The notes below the pieces were generated by a model. The model saw only the letters and a list, made by a program, of their open reading frames with translations. It was not told the origin of the DNA and did no database searches. This document shows positions 33,461-41,799 of a DNA stretch of 64,000 bases, piece by piece. Origin of the DNA: an uncultured bacterium (GTDB lineage Bacteria > Elusimicrobiota > Elusimicrobia > Elusimicrobiales > Elusimicrobiaceae); NCBI GenBank assembly GCA_949294095.1, contig CASFFZ010000012.1:1-64000 (forward strand). Reading direction: 5' to 3'. The position numbers were made by a program, and so were the translations under genes. Position 1 is the first letter of the stretch; the number at the start of each line of letters is the position of its first letter.

Positions 33461-34084
33461 ATGAAAATAGGCGGACTGATTAAATTTACGCTGATTGACT
33501 TTCCGGGCCGTCCGGCAGCAGTAATTTTTACGCAAGGATGCAACTTCCGTTGCCGCTACTGCCACAACCCGGAGTTGGTGTATCCGCATATGTTCACGGA
33601 ACCCGTTGCCGAAGAAGAAATAGATGCTTTTTTAAAGCGGCGCCAAGGCACCTTGGAAGGGGTAGTGGTGTCGGGCGGGGAACCTACCCTGCACGACGAT
33701 TTGCCCCAGTTTCTGGCCAAAATAAAAGCTATGGGCTACGCCGTAAAGTTGGACACCAACGGCACCCGGCCGGAAATGCTTAGGCAGCTGATTCAGGACA
33801 AACTGCTGGACTATATTGCCATGGATTTAAAAGCCCCGCTGGAAAAGTATTCCCTCATCACGGGAGTGGATTTCAATCCGGCGATTTTACGGGAATCCAT
33901 GGCTTTAATTCAACAATCGGGTTTAGGTTACGAATTCCGCACCACCTACGACAAAGAAGTCTTGACCGATGCGGATATCGCTTCTCTTTCCCAAATGCTT
34001 AACGGCCAACACTACCGCGTGCAGGAATGCCTGCCGGTAGCCAAAGAAAAAGCCGCCTTAAAAGTATTGCATAAAGAAATTTAA
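33461..34084 (+). CDS. nrdG: Anaerobic ribonucleotide reductase activating enzyme (radical SAM)
   Basis: 207 residues. Generates the glycyl radical using SAM and a 4Fe-4S cluster bound by Cys27, Cys31 and Cys34 (GCNFRCRYCHNPEL). VVSGGEPTLHDDL and KLDTNGTRPEML are the next family motifs. It resembles the archaeal/Thermotoga-type activases of about 200-230 residues. It lies downstream of the radical subunit, its direct substrate, in one transcription unit ended by a terminator. Confidence 0.92.
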   Translation: MKIGGLIKFTLIDFPGRPAAVIFTQGCNFRCRYCHNPELVYPHMFTEPVAEEEIDAFLKRRQGTLEGVVVSGGEPTLHDDLPQFLAKIKAMGYAVKLDTNGTRPEMLRQLIQDKLLDYIAMDLKAPLEKYSLITGVDFNPAILRESMALIQQSGLGYEFRTTYDKEVLTDADIASLSQMLNGQHYRVQECLPVAKEKAALKVLHKEI

Positions 34085-34102
34085 CGTCCTGTTTTACCTC
34101 AC

Positions 34103-34126
34103 ACCGGGCTTATGGCCCGGTTTTTT
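34103..34126 (+). terminator. Terminator after nrdG
   Basis: Stem ACCGGGC/GCCCGGT with a 5-base loop and six T. Confidence 0.9.
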
Positions 34127-34330
34127 ATTTGCCAAAGCAGAAGAAAAAAGTCTTTTGGTTCCAAACGCGGCTTGCCGGCACGGGCAACTCCTCCCTTTTT
34201 GCGTCTCCTCCGCCCTGCTTTCTCCCGCCATAGGGGGCTTACCTCCCATCTACGACAAACGCCGCACCCGATCGGCCGATGAAGCGCCGGAAACGGGCCG
34301 AATAACCAGCTGAAATATCCTGCAGGACAC
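34127..34330. other. Intergenic region with no recognised feature
   Basis: About 200 bases between two terminators. An open frame on the minus strand here has Arg/Pro-rich content without a ribosome site and looks spurious. I see no tRNA, riboswitch core or repeat; a purine-rich stretch on the minus strand is unexplained. Confidence 0.4.
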
Positions 34331-34362
34331 AAAAAAAGCGTCCGGCTGTGCGCCGGACGCTT
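34331..34362 (-). terminator. Terminator of the secreted-protein gene
   Basis: Stem AAGCGTCCGGC/GCCGGACGCTT with a 5-base loop followed by a run of T on the minus strand. Confidence 0.92.
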
Positions 34363-34380
34363 GTGCAATTTGAAACCGAA

Positions 34381-35136
34381 TTAGCGGGTATATTTCAGCA
34401 AGTTAGCTCTGAAAGCATTTAACTGGTCTTCAATCTGCCACAATTCACAGCTGTGATCTTTAATAAAGGTAGAGGTAACCACCTTACCTTCATACCAACC
34501 GGCAGACATCGGTTCCTGAATTTGCCGGGCCATGGCCGGAACTAAGGGAGAATTGGCCTGGACGTATTTATTAAATACATCCATAACGGGCATCATGCTT
34601 TGAAAAATCCAATTGGGATTAAGGTCTTTGGAATCTTTCACATACTCGCGGAAGGAGGCCAGCGTCTGTTTGAACTCGTTGGGCATCGTCACTTTTTGCA
34701 AATCCGATCTTAACGCTGCGCCGAAAGCGTCAAATTTTTCCTGTTCGGTATACCACAAATTGCAGGTTTCCATATTTAAATAGGAAGCCAAGCGGAGAGA
34801 GCTCTGCCCGTTGGCAACAGAAACCGGCTCATTAAGCTGAAGCGCCACGGACTGGGCGGCCGTTTCCGACAGGTTGCGCAGTTTCATATACGATTTACGC
34901 AAAGCGTCCATGGATTGAAACATCAAATCGTAATCATAATACTGATAGGAAAGCGCCGATTTTTGAAACGATGCGAAATCAGCCAGCGTTTGCGCGGTCA
35001 GTTTGCTCACCCGAGCCTCTTTCTGATTCTGAGCTGCTTTGGCGATCCGTTCAATGGCGGAGGTATTCACCGTCGTCTGGGCAAACACCGCGGAAGAAAT
35101 AAGCGTCAAAAGCAACAACAATACTATTTTTTTCAT
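34381..35136 (-). CDS. Secreted helical protein, unknown
   Basis: 251 residues with a clear signal peptide (MKKIVLLLLLTLISSAVFAQ). The mature part is helical and Gln/Ala/Ser-rich, with two similar stretches (about 65-135 and 165-250), each holding a Met-rich helix and a single Cys-Leu-Trp (CNLWYTEQEKFDAF and CELWQIEDQLNAF). This suggests an internal duplication. I know no family. An AAGGAG site precedes the start. Own terminator. Confidence 0.75.
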   Translation of the reverse strand: MKKIVLLLLLTLISSAVFAQTTVNTSAIERIAKAAQNQKEARVSKLTAQTLADFASFQKSALSYQYYDYDLMFQSMDALRKSYMKLRNLSETAAQSVALQLNEPVSVANGQSSLRLASYLNMETCNLWYTEQEKFDAFGAALRSDLQKVTMPNEFKQTLASFREYVKDSKDLNPNWIFQSMMPVMDVFNKYVQANSPLVPAMARQIQEPMSAGWYEGKVVTSTFIKDHSCELWQIEDQLNAFRANLLKYTR

Positions 35137-35197
35137 TTCACTCTCCTTGTTAAAATGTCCTTACTTAGATCTTATGCTTTTGAAACGCACAAAACAA

Positions 35198-35235
35198 GGG
35201 ACATAAGACCTATCGTCAGGTAGGCCTTATGTCCC
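35198..35235 (-). terminator. Terminator of the M29 peptidase gene
   Basis: Long stem GGGACATAAG...CTTATGTCCC with an internal CCTA/TAGG pairing; on the minus strand it is followed by TTGTTTTG. Confidence 0.8.
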
Positions 35236-35247
35236 AGAAAAAATACG

Positions 35248-36453
35248 TTAATAGCGAAACTGCCCCTTTTCGTAAATCACGTGTTTGGATCCGTCTTTTA
35301 AGCAAGCGGTAACCGTTTTATTTTCGGTATTGATTAAATCCCAATGCAAAGAGGAATCGTTAAATCCCAGTTTTTCCTTGGTTTTTTTGTCCAGTTTGCC
35401 AGGCGCGCCGGCGAAAGTGTCGGCATAGCTGGAACCGACGGCCACATGGCAGTTGCCGTATTTCCCGCCAAAGTTTTCGTCATACAGGATATCCGCCATG
35501 AATTTGGTAATTTTGGAGAAACGGCGGTCTGTCAGCGAGAATTCCCCAATTTGGGCGGCGCCTTTGTCCATGGCCAGCATTTTGCGCACGAATTCGGCGC
35601 CTTGCTGGGCATCGGCTTTGACGGCGCGGCCTTTTTCAAATTCCAAGCGAACGCCTTTTACGTAGTTGCCGCTGCGGTAAGAGGACAAATCGGCAAAATA
35701 GACGCCGCGCGTGCCGCGCCAGTCGGGCGAGGTAAAAATCTCAAAGGAAGGCACATTGCAGCCGCCGCCCGCAATAAATTTGCGTTTTTCTCCCAACAAA
35801 ACTTCAAAATCCATATTTTGTGTTTCCACCCGCAGCGTTTTAATAGGCAAGGAAGACAGCCATTTCCCGATTTCGGTAATTTGGCGGGTTACTTCCTGCC
35901 ATTTTTTAACGGGATCTTTTTCGTTTAAAAAGCACGCCCGCGCCACTTGGTTTGCGTATTCTTTCACGGAAAGGCCCGCGCGCTTGGCCAGTTCCTCCGT
36001 CGGGTAATTGCACAACGTCCACGAAAACAGGCCTTTTTGTTCGCGCACGTCCAAAATCTCGCGCAGGGGTTTGTGCGCCACCGCGCTTTTGGCAATGCGG
36101 GACGGATCAACTTGTTTCAGATGGGTTAAATCTTCCGGCGCGCGCACGGAAATCAGGCCGTTTATCCCGCTTTGGAATTCTTTTTCGCCGGGGGCGATAA
36201 AAGCCAGTTGTTTATCGTCTGCGTGCAGGTAAAAAGTTTTTGAAAAATCTTCCGGGGCGTTAAAGCGCATAATCACCTGGCAGCGCCGCGCCAGCAGCTT
36301 AGCATAAAGGGCGCGGGCCAGCGGCAGGGCGGACAAATCGCTCCGCAGCAACACCGTATCATACGGTTTAAATTTACCGTTTCGGCGGGCGGCTTCCAAT
36401 GCCCAAATCATCACATCGGCATATTTTTCGTTTTGAACTTTGGTAAAAAACAT
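35248..36453 (-). CDS. M29-family metallo-aminopeptidase
   Basis: 401 residues, cytoplasmic. Family ligands appear in order: ERK-type region GGGCNVPSFEIFTSPD, GEFSLTDRRFS with a metal Glu, CHVAVGSSYADT with a metal His, and SSLHWDLI with His and Asp. It corresponds to thermophilic aminopeptidase AmpS/PepS. A GGGGG site precedes the ATG. Its promoter region is shared with the divergent gene at 36517. Confidence 0.9.
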   Translation of the reverse strand: MFFTKVQNEKYADVMIWALEAARRNGKFKPYDTVLLRSDLSALPLARALYAKLLARRCQVIMRFNAPEDFSKTFYLHADDKQLAFIAPGEKEFQSGINGLISVRAPEDLTHLKQVDPSRIAKSAVAHKPLREILDVREQKGLFSWTLCNYPTEELAKRAGLSVKEYANQVARACFLNEKDPVKKWQEVTRQITEIGKWLSSLPIKTLRVETQNMDFEVLLGEKRKFIAGGGCNVPSFEIFTSPDWRGTRGVYFADLSSYRSGNYVKGVRLEFEKGRAVKADAQQGAEFVRKMLAMDKGAAQIGEFSLTDRRFSKITKFMADILYDENFGGKYGNCHVAVGSSYADTFAGAPGKLDKKTKEKLGFNDSSLHWDLINTENKTVTACLKDGSKHVIYEKGQFRY

Positions 36454-36479
36454 TTTGGTTTCCCCCTTTGCATTATTAA

Positions 36480-36488
36480 TGTTATAAT
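36480..36488 (+). promoter_or_regulatory. Extended -10 promoter
   Basis: TGTTATAAT (TGnTATAAT), 28 bases before the ATG at 36517; the -35 is poor, as expected for extended -10 promoters. Confidence 0.6.
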
Positions 36489-36516
36489 ACCAAATAAAGA
36501 ATCCCGAGAGAAAAAA

Positions 36517-37275
36517 ATGAAAAAATTATTTTTACTGGTGCTTTTTTCCTGCGTTTTTTCCCCGCTGTGGGCCAACGTGTCCCCCAAGCCGGAAATGGAA
36601 TTTTCTTTTATTTATCAGACCGCCCAGCAGCCGGAAGTTGACCCTTTGCACAGCGAACAAATTCAATGTCAGGACAACCAATGCCTGGAAAGCAAACCCT
36701 TGGGCGTATATGGCCTGCAAAAACTGTACTGTGAAAAATCCGGCTGTTTTTCCATCGCCTATGCCTATACTCCTTATCAAAAATTAATTCTCTCTTTTGC
36801 CGACGGTTCCCGCAAAGAAAGCAATGTTTTTGCCGCCCCCGGCACGCTGCGCTCCCACTTTAACGTACATATAACCGAAACCGGCCTGACGGTAGAACCG
36901 GACGCCGCCCCCGCCGACCACCGCGCCTGGGCACGCAAAGATGCGTGGCTGTCGCTGGGGATTATTTTGGTATTGGAACTGTTGGCCGCGGCGGCCTATC
37001 TTTCCTACCGGGGAAAAAGTTTTACGGTTCTCTACAGCGTGGGGCTGGCAAATTTGATTACCACGGCTTTATCGTGGATGTTGCTTGTGCGATACGTAAA
37101 CGAAACAGCCTGGCTGTGGGTGTTTTGTTTGGTGGCGGAGGCCCTCATCGTGCGCCTGATGAACCCGCGGAAAATATCGTTTAAAGACGCCTGTATGCTC
37201 AGTTTAACCGCTAACGTAACCAGCTATTCTGTAGGGATGATTCTTTCTTTTCTGCTGGCGCCTTACGTATTTTAA
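36517..37275 (+). CDS. Envelope membrane protein with periplasmic N-terminal domain, unknown
   Basis: 252 residues from ATG 36517, chosen for the signal peptide MKKLFLLVLFSCVFSPLWA. A periplasmic domain of about 110 residues contains four Cys (IQCQDNQCLE, LYCEKSGCF), probably two disulfides. Four membrane helices follow (from about residue 145 to the end). I do not recognise the family. Monocistronic with its own promoter and terminator. Confidence 0.75.
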   Translation: MKKLFLLVLFSCVFSPLWANVSPKPEMEFSFIYQTAQQPEVDPLHSEQIQCQDNQCLESKPLGVYGLQKLYCEKSGCFSIAYAYTPYQKLILSFADGSRKESNVFAAPGTLRSHFNVHITETGLTVEPDAAPADHRAWARKDAWLSLGIILVLELLAAAAYLSYRGKSFTVLYSVGLANLITTALSWMLLVRYVNETAWLWVFCLVAEALIVRLMNPRKISFKDACMLSLTANVTSYSVGMILSFLLAPYVF

Positions 37276-37286
37276 CCCCTTTCGTT

Positions 37287-37323
37287 AAAAAAGCCGGGGC
37301 CCGTTACCGGGCTCCGGCTTTTT
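37287..37323. terminator. Terminator between convergent genes
   Basis: Stem AAGCCGGGGCCCG/CGGGCTCCGGCTT with a 4-base loop and T-run; it also faces the ZIP gene. Confidence 0.9.
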
Positions 37324-37342
37324 ATATTTCCAAGCAGGTCTT

Positions 37343-38116
37343 TTAAAACAGCAACAGCGAAACCGCCATAATCATCATTCCGCCCACGACGCCCCAAATC
37401 ACTTTATGTCCGTCTCCATATTCATGCGCCGTAGGCAGCAGTTCGTCCAACGCAATATATACCATAATCCCGGCAATGAGGCCAAACAGCACGCCAAAAG
37501 CCGTTTCCTGCAAGACCGATCGCAGCAGAAAAAACCCCAACACCGCCCCCACCGGCTCCGCCAGGCCCGACCCCGCACTATACCAAAAAGCCCGCTGGCG
37601 GCTGCCTGTTGCATGATAAATGGGCAACGCAACGGCCACCCCTTCGGGAATGTTGTGAATGGCCACCGCCACTGCAATGGAAACGCCCAGCGTAGCGTCC
37701 TGCATAGAGGCCATAAACGTGGCCAAGCCTTCCGGAAAGTTATGAATGGCCAACGCCAGCGCCGTAAAAACCCCCAAATGTTTGAGTTTGGCGGATTGAT
37801 CCAAAGTATGCTGTTCCACGTGATGGGAAGGCAACAGCGTATCAATCAGCCATGCCAATACAATCCCCGCAAAAAAAAGCCCCGTTGCGGCCCAAGCGCC
37901 CGGTTTTTCACCGAATAACAGGCCCAAGGCTTGCATGGCCTGCGGGAGAATTTCCATAAATGACACATATATCATAACCCCGGCCGAAAATCCGAGTCCC
38001 AGCGATAAAACGGATAAATTTTCCCGTTTGATGACAAACGCCAACGCTCCGCCCACGGCCGTCGCCGCGCCGGCCAAAAAACTTAACGTAAAAGCCGTAA
38101 TAATCATTGATTCCAT
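37343..38116 (-). CDS. ZIP-family metal transporter (ZupT-like)
   Basis: 257 residues from ATG 38116; a TTG-initiated form adds 5 residues. Eight membrane helices. Helix 4 carries HNFPEGLATF and helix 5 HNIPEGVAVALP, the paired His-Asn-x-Pro-Glu-Gly metal site of ZIP proteins; the loop between helices 3 and 4 holds HHVEQH. It would import zinc or other divalent cations. No clear ribosome site. Confidence 0.92.
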   Translation of the reverse strand: MESMIITAFTLSFLAGAATAVGGALAFVIKRENLSVLSLGLGFSAGVMIYVSFMEILPQAMQALGLLFGEKPGAWAATGLFFAGIVLAWLIDTLLPSHHVEQHTLDQSAKLKHLGVFTALALAIHNFPEGLATFMASMQDATLGVSIAVAVAIHNIPEGVAVALPIYHATGSRQRAFWYSAGSGLAEPVGAVLGFFLLRSVLQETAFGVLFGLIAGIMVYIALDELLPTAHEYGDGHKVIWGVVGGMMIMAVSLLLF

Positions 38117-38153
38117 AGTATTACTATACAAAAAACGAAGTCGTTAAAATATA

Positions 38154-38178
38154 CCCCCGGCGCTAAATCCGCCGGGGG
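38154..38178 (-). terminator. Putative terminator after the Cys-rich secreted protein gene
   Basis: Stem CCCCCGGCG/CGCCGGGGG with a 7-base loop, followed on the minus strand by TATATTTT rather than a pure T-run. Confidence 0.6.
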
Positions 38179-38211
38179 CAAAGATTCTAACAACGGGTTT
38201 TCCCGTTCTCT

Positions 38212-39171
38212 TTAAATACAAGTGTTATACCTATTGCCGCAAGCTTTTCCGATCGGGCATTCCCATGTTTTATTATTTTCCCGATATTCGCAAGTCATTT
38301 TGATAATATGCTGCCAGATATCTTCACGTACGCACTGCACGCAGGAAAAAGTGGTTTTGCCGTGTATCAAGTTGTCATTATCACAGGTAAGATCGGACAA
38401 ATAGCGGATATCACCGCTTCCGCCGTCACAAGAAGCAGATCCGCTATAGCTAACGTTGCCAAACGCCCCGCTGGAGCAATCCCCCGGCCCGATAGCGGAG
38501 GCCATTTCCAACGAATCGCCTAAATCGCCCCAGTACTGGCGTCCCATGTCAAAAATCAATTGTTTATACGTCTGAGAGATTAATTCCGCCCCCAACGGGC
38601 CGCACGTATGGGTTTCCGGTACGGTTTCCAATTGTTTGGGGTTTCCACACACTAGGAACGTTTCTTCTTTATCTTTCATGGTTAATTTTTGCCAAGAAAT
38701 TTTCGGCGCGCCCGCAACCCCCGTATCGGCGCAGCTGGGGAAATTATTGTTTACCCGATCCGGGAAAAGTTTCAGCGTATCCAAGTTCATTTGATTGGCT
38801 TGCAAGGTATATCCGTTATTCAACGTGCCAATACGTAAATTCCGGTTAAAATCAAGCGTGGCATCCCCCTGGCCGTCTCCCATCACCACGGAGGTGCTGG
38901 TAATAGCCGCCGCATTCAGTAGATTCAACCGCCCCTGTTTTAAATAGGCATCCGTTGCCATCAGCGGCCGTAGCCCCGCCTGGGAGCTTCCCGCGCTTCC
39001 CAATGTCATTTCGCATTTGCGGCCTACCCCGATATCCAGCAAATTGTGGATGGACAATTTGCTGTACGCCACATAAGGGACAGGAAAATAAGTAACCATG
39101 CTGATTTTATTTTCCGCAAACGCGAATAAGGGGAAAAATAAAAGTAAACCAATAGTAAAATATTTTTTCAT
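38212..39171 (-). CDS. Cys-rich secreted protein
   Basis: 319 residues. Signal peptide MKKYFTIGLLLFFPLFAFA, then KISMVTYFPVPYVAYSKLSI, an entry segment I associate with secreted or surface proteins of Elusimicrobium relatives (recollection). The middle is repetitive beta-like sequence with many Asn/Leu. The C-terminal 150 residues hold about a dozen Cys, several paired (SCVQCV, ECPIGKAC). Probably an exported, disulfide-rich surface protein, perhaps minor-pilin related. Function unknown. Confidence 0.75.
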   Translation of the reverse strand: MKKYFTIGLLLFFPLFAFAENKISMVTYFPVPYVAYSKLSIHNLLDIGVGRKCEMTLGSAGSSQAGLRPLMATDAYLKQGRLNLLNAAAITSTSVVMGDGQGDATLDFNRNLRIGTLNNGYTLQANQMNLDTLKLFPDRVNNNFPSCADTGVAGAPKISWQKLTMKDKEETFLVCGNPKQLETVPETHTCGPLGAELISQTYKQLIFDMGRQYWGDLGDSLEMASAIGPGDCSSGAFGNVSYSGSASCDGGSGDIRYLSDLTCDNDNLIHGKTTFSCVQCVREDIWQHIIKMTCEYRENNKTWECPIGKACGNRYNTCI

Positions 39172-39341
39172 ACCCGTTTCACTCTCCGGCAGAACAGCCT
39201 ATGCGTTTTTAACGACGGATTCCGCCCTGCATAAAATCTTCCAATTTAATGTATCATAAAAAAAGAACGCATGCAAGGCATTTCCGGGGGAATTGTTACG
39301 CCCTAAAGCCGCCGGGCCCCCAACGCCCGCACGCCGCGAAT

Positions 39342-39350
39342 TGCTATAAT
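39342..39350 (+). promoter_or_regulatory. Extended -10 immediately before the helicase start
   Basis: TGCTATAAT ends 6 bases before the ATG at 39357, so transcription should begin at or next to the start codon. Confidence 0.55.
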
Positions 39351-39356
39351 GGAAGT

Positions 39357-40673
39357 ATGCCTGCAGCCACACCCGACATTATTCTAACCGACGAATTTAA
39401 AGACGCGCTTGCCCTGCTGGAAGCCAAACCGCCCGTAAAACCGCTTATTTTTATTACGGGCCGGGCCGGAACGGGCAAAACCACGCTCCTGCGCTATTTT
39501 GCCGAACATACCGCCCAAAATACGGTGGTCTTGGCCACCACCGGGCTGGCGGCCATCAACGTGCGCGGGCAAACCGTCCATTCGTTCTTTCGTTTAAAGC
39601 CGGGCAATCTGCTTGATAAAAGCAATTTAAAACGCCTGCCGCGCAAAACGGTGGACGCTATAGACACGCTGATTATAGACGAAGCCTCCATGCTCCGGGC
39701 CGATTTGTTGGACGCCATTGATTACATTTTGCAGCTTTCCACCCACAGCGAAGAACCCTTCGGCGGCAAAAAGATCGTGTTGTTTGGCGACCTGTTCCAG
39801 CTGCCGCCGGTGGAGGAGCAAGCTTCCGGCGGTTTGTTTGACTATTTCCGCCAGCTGTATCCCAGCCCCTATTTTTTTGAAGCGCATGTGCTGCGCCGCC
39901 TGCCCACGGAAGTATTTGAACTGCGGCGCATCTTCCGCCAAAAGGCCGACCCGGACTTTGCCCGCTTGTTAAACCTCATACGCGAAGGACAGGTTACCCA
40001 GCCTCAGCTAGACAGCCTGCTCAACACCCGCAAAACATTTGACTTGCCGGAAAAATTTGAAAACAGCATCATTCTGGCCCCCACCAACCGCGAAGCATCT
40101 TGGCGCAACGTGCATTACCTGGCCCAGCTGCCCGGCGAAGAATTTACCTATACGGCCACGGCGGACGAATCGTTTCAGACCAAAACCCCGCCGGCAGACC
40201 CCGTGCTGCACCTCAAAAAGGGCGCCAAAATTATGATGCTGGTAAACGACGATAATTGGGTCAACGGCGATATCGGTACGGTGTATGATTTGGGGCCGGA
40301 TTTCATTCAGGTGGAACTCAAAGGCTGCATTTACCAAGTGGAACCCCACGTATGGGAAGACGTGCGATACGAATTTAACCCGCTGTTGCAAAAGCTGCAG
40401 CCCAAAGTGAAGGGGTTTTTTAAACAATATCCCTTAAAACTGGCCTGGGCCATTACCATTCACAAATCCCAAGGCCTTACCTTTGACAGCATTTACCTGG
40501 ACATCGGCCGCGGCGCCTTTGCCCCCGGGCAAACTTACGTGGCGCTTAGCCGCTGCCGCACGTTAAACGGGGTGCACTTAAAAAAAGAAATTTCCGTGCA
40601 AGACGTCCTGTGCGACGGGCGCGTGAAACAATTTATGGACTATGTCCGCGGCCCGCACACGCTTCGCCGCTAG
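39357..40673 (+). CDS. Pif1-like SF1 helicase
   Basis: 438 residues from ATG 39357; an open frame extends 36 codons upstream, but across the -10 box. Motifs: Walker A GRAGTGKTTLL, TGLAAINVRGQTVHSFF, Walker B LIIDEASML, LFGDLFQLPPVEE (motif III), FELRRIFRQ (motif IV), and TIHKSQGLTFDSIYLDIG with YVALSRCRTLNGVHL (motifs V, VI). It should be a 5'-3' DNA helicase for replication or repair. Weak GGAAG just before the start; probably leaderless. Confidence 0.9.
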   Translation: MPAATPDIILTDEFKDALALLEAKPPVKPLIFITGRAGTGKTTLLRYFAEHTAQNTVVLATTGLAAINVRGQTVHSFFRLKPGNLLDKSNLKRLPRKTVDAIDTLIIDEASMLRADLLDAIDYILQLSTHSEEPFGGKKIVLFGDLFQLPPVEEQASGGLFDYFRQLYPSPYFFEAHVLRRLPTEVFELRRIFRQKADPDFARLLNLIREGQVTQPQLDSLLNTRKTFDLPEKFENSIILAPTNREASWRNVHYLAQLPGEEFTYTATADESFQTKTPPADPVLHLKKGAKIMMLVNDDNWVNGDIGTVYDLGPDFIQVELKGCIYQVEPHVWEDVRYEFNPLLQKLQPKVKGFFKQYPLKLAWAITIHKSQGLTFDSIYLDIGRGAFAPGQTYVALSRCRTLNGVHLKKEISVQDVLCDGRVKQFMDYVRGPHTLRR

Positions 40674-40710
40674 CCTTTTTCCCCTGTCGTTCCGCCCGTT
40701 TTACACAAAA

Positions 40711-40734
40711 AAGCGCGTTCCCAAGAACGCGCTT
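40711..40734. terminator. Shared terminator of convergent helicase and flavodoxin genes
   Basis: Stem AAGCGCGTTC/GAACGCGCTT with loop CCAA. Confidence 0.85.
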
Positions 40735-40753
40735 AATGCAAAAAACACAAACG

Positions 40754-41293
40754 CTAGCAATGCTTGCCCGCCTGATAGGCTTCTTCAAACGCGGGCGTAT
40801 TTTTAATTTCGCCTTTTTGCCAAGCGCCCGTACCGAAAATAACGCCTTTCTCGCGGGCATTGTCCAAGCAATCTTCCGTAAATCCGCGCAGGGCTTCCAC
40901 CGTGCGGGCCAAATTTTTCTTCTCGGTGTCGGCCGAGGTCAGGATAAAGTAAAAGTCCTTATCGGTAATTTCCGTATAGCGCGGGACGGTGCGGTCTATA
41001 AACGTCTTTAGCTGGCCGTCCATGGAATAAAAATAGACCGGCGTCGCCAGGACAATCACATCTGCCTGTACCATTTTGTCCAGCAGGGCGGCCATATCGT
41101 CCTGCTGCACGCAGCGGTGGGTATTGTTGCACACGCCGCAGCCCGTGCAATAATTGATTTTATGCTCGAGCAAAGAAATTTTTTCGACTTGGTGCCCGGC
41201 TTCCGATGCCCCTTTTAAAAATTGGTCGCACAACAAGTCCGAATTGCCGCCCCGACGGGGGCTGGCGGAAATAATCAGTACCTTTTTTGCCAT
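40754..41293 (-). CDS. Flavodoxin-fold NAD(P)H-dependent reductase
   Basis: 179 residues, cytoplasmic. FMN phosphate loop SASPRRGGNSD, then CTGCGVCNNTHRCVQQDDM with a Cys cluster as in iron-sulfur flavoproteins, and ATPVYFYSMDGQLKTFIDR for the isoalloxazine site. A flavodoxin_2/NADPH-FMN-reductase family protein. It follows the MerR gene by 9 bases, so it is under the MerR-type promoter at 41708. Likely role: reduction of quinones or reactive carbonyls (inference). Confidence 0.88.
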   Translation of the reverse strand: MAKKVLIISASPRRGGNSDLLCDQFLKGASEAGHQVEKISLLEHKINYCTGCGVCNNTHRCVQQDDMAALLDKMVQADVIVLATPVYFYSMDGQLKTFIDRTVPRYTEITDKDFYFILTSADTEKKNLARTVEALRGFTEDCLDNAREKGVIFGTGAWQKGEIKNTPAFEEAYQAGKHC

Positions 41294-41302
41294 CCTCTTA
41301 CC

Positions 41303-41680
41303 TCATTTCAACAGTTTTTTCTCACACGCTACAATGCGTTGTTCGTAAACGGAAATTTTATAATTCAGCCGCTTCAGCGTTTGCTGCATTTGCGCAATGC
41401 GTTCTTTTAAACGGTCGCGCTCCGTTATCAGCAGGTTTTTGCGCTGTTGCAAGGTGCGGTTCCCCTTGGCATACAGGGCAATATACTGCGTCAGCACCTC
41501 AATGGGAAGCCCCGCCTCGCGCATGCATTTAATAAACTCCACCCATCCGCAGTCCGTTTCCGTATAGTCGCGGATGCCGTTTTCTTTGCGGTTAACCGGC
41601 GGAATTAAACCGGCTTTTTCGTAGTAGCGAAGCGTATCTACGGAAAGGCCGTATTTTTTGCTCACTTCCGATATCGTCAT
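41303..41680 (-). CDS. MerR-family transcription regulator (NmlR/AdhR-like)
   Basis: 125 residues. N-terminal winged HTH: MTISEVSKKYGLSVDTLRYYEKAGLI, then a MerR second helix pair and a long dimerisation coiled coil (about 80-120). There is no metal-binding Cys cluster; one Cys (IVACEKK) lies at the C-terminal end of the coil and one (ETDCGW) near residue 43. The promoter at 41708 carries the MerR-type 19-base spacer and a dyad, so the gene is probably autoregulated and controls the flavodoxin downstream. Confidence 0.9.
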   Translation of the reverse strand: MTISEVSKKYGLSVDTLRYYEKAGLIPPVNRKENGIRDYTETDCGWVEFIKCMREAGLPIEVLTQYIALYAKGNRTLQQRKNLLITERDRLKERIAQMQQTLKRLNYKISVYEQRIVACEKKLLK

Positions 41681-41707
41681 CCCGTTGCCTCCGTAACACT
41701 TTTTTAT

Positions 41708-41738
41708 ATTGTAATACCTGGAGCCGACTCCAAGTCAA
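41708..41738 (-). promoter_or_regulatory. MerR-type promoter/operator, 19-base spacer
   Basis: On the minus strand TTGACT (41733-41738), a 19-base spacer and TACAAT (41708-41713). The dyad TTGGAGTCGGCTCCAGG fills the spacer. Over-long spacers with a central dyad are typical of MerR-activated promoters, and the TTGACTTGGAGT pattern fits the NmlR/AdhR subgroup. Confidence 0.85.
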
Positions 41739-41750
41739 GCCTTTGGGCAT

Positions 41751-41778
41751 AAAAAAGGAGCTTTTTTCAAAGCTCCTT
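41751..41778 (-). terminator. Terminator after the MFS gene
   Basis: Stem AAGGAGCTTT/AAAGCTCCTT with a 4-base loop; T-run on the minus strand. Confidence 0.9.
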
Positions 41779-41799
41779 ATAAATTTCTTCAGCAATTTC

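Noticed and set aside
34099..34368. 89-codon minus-strand ORF after nrdG
   Set aside because: It spans two terminators, is Arg/Pro-rich and has no ribosome site.
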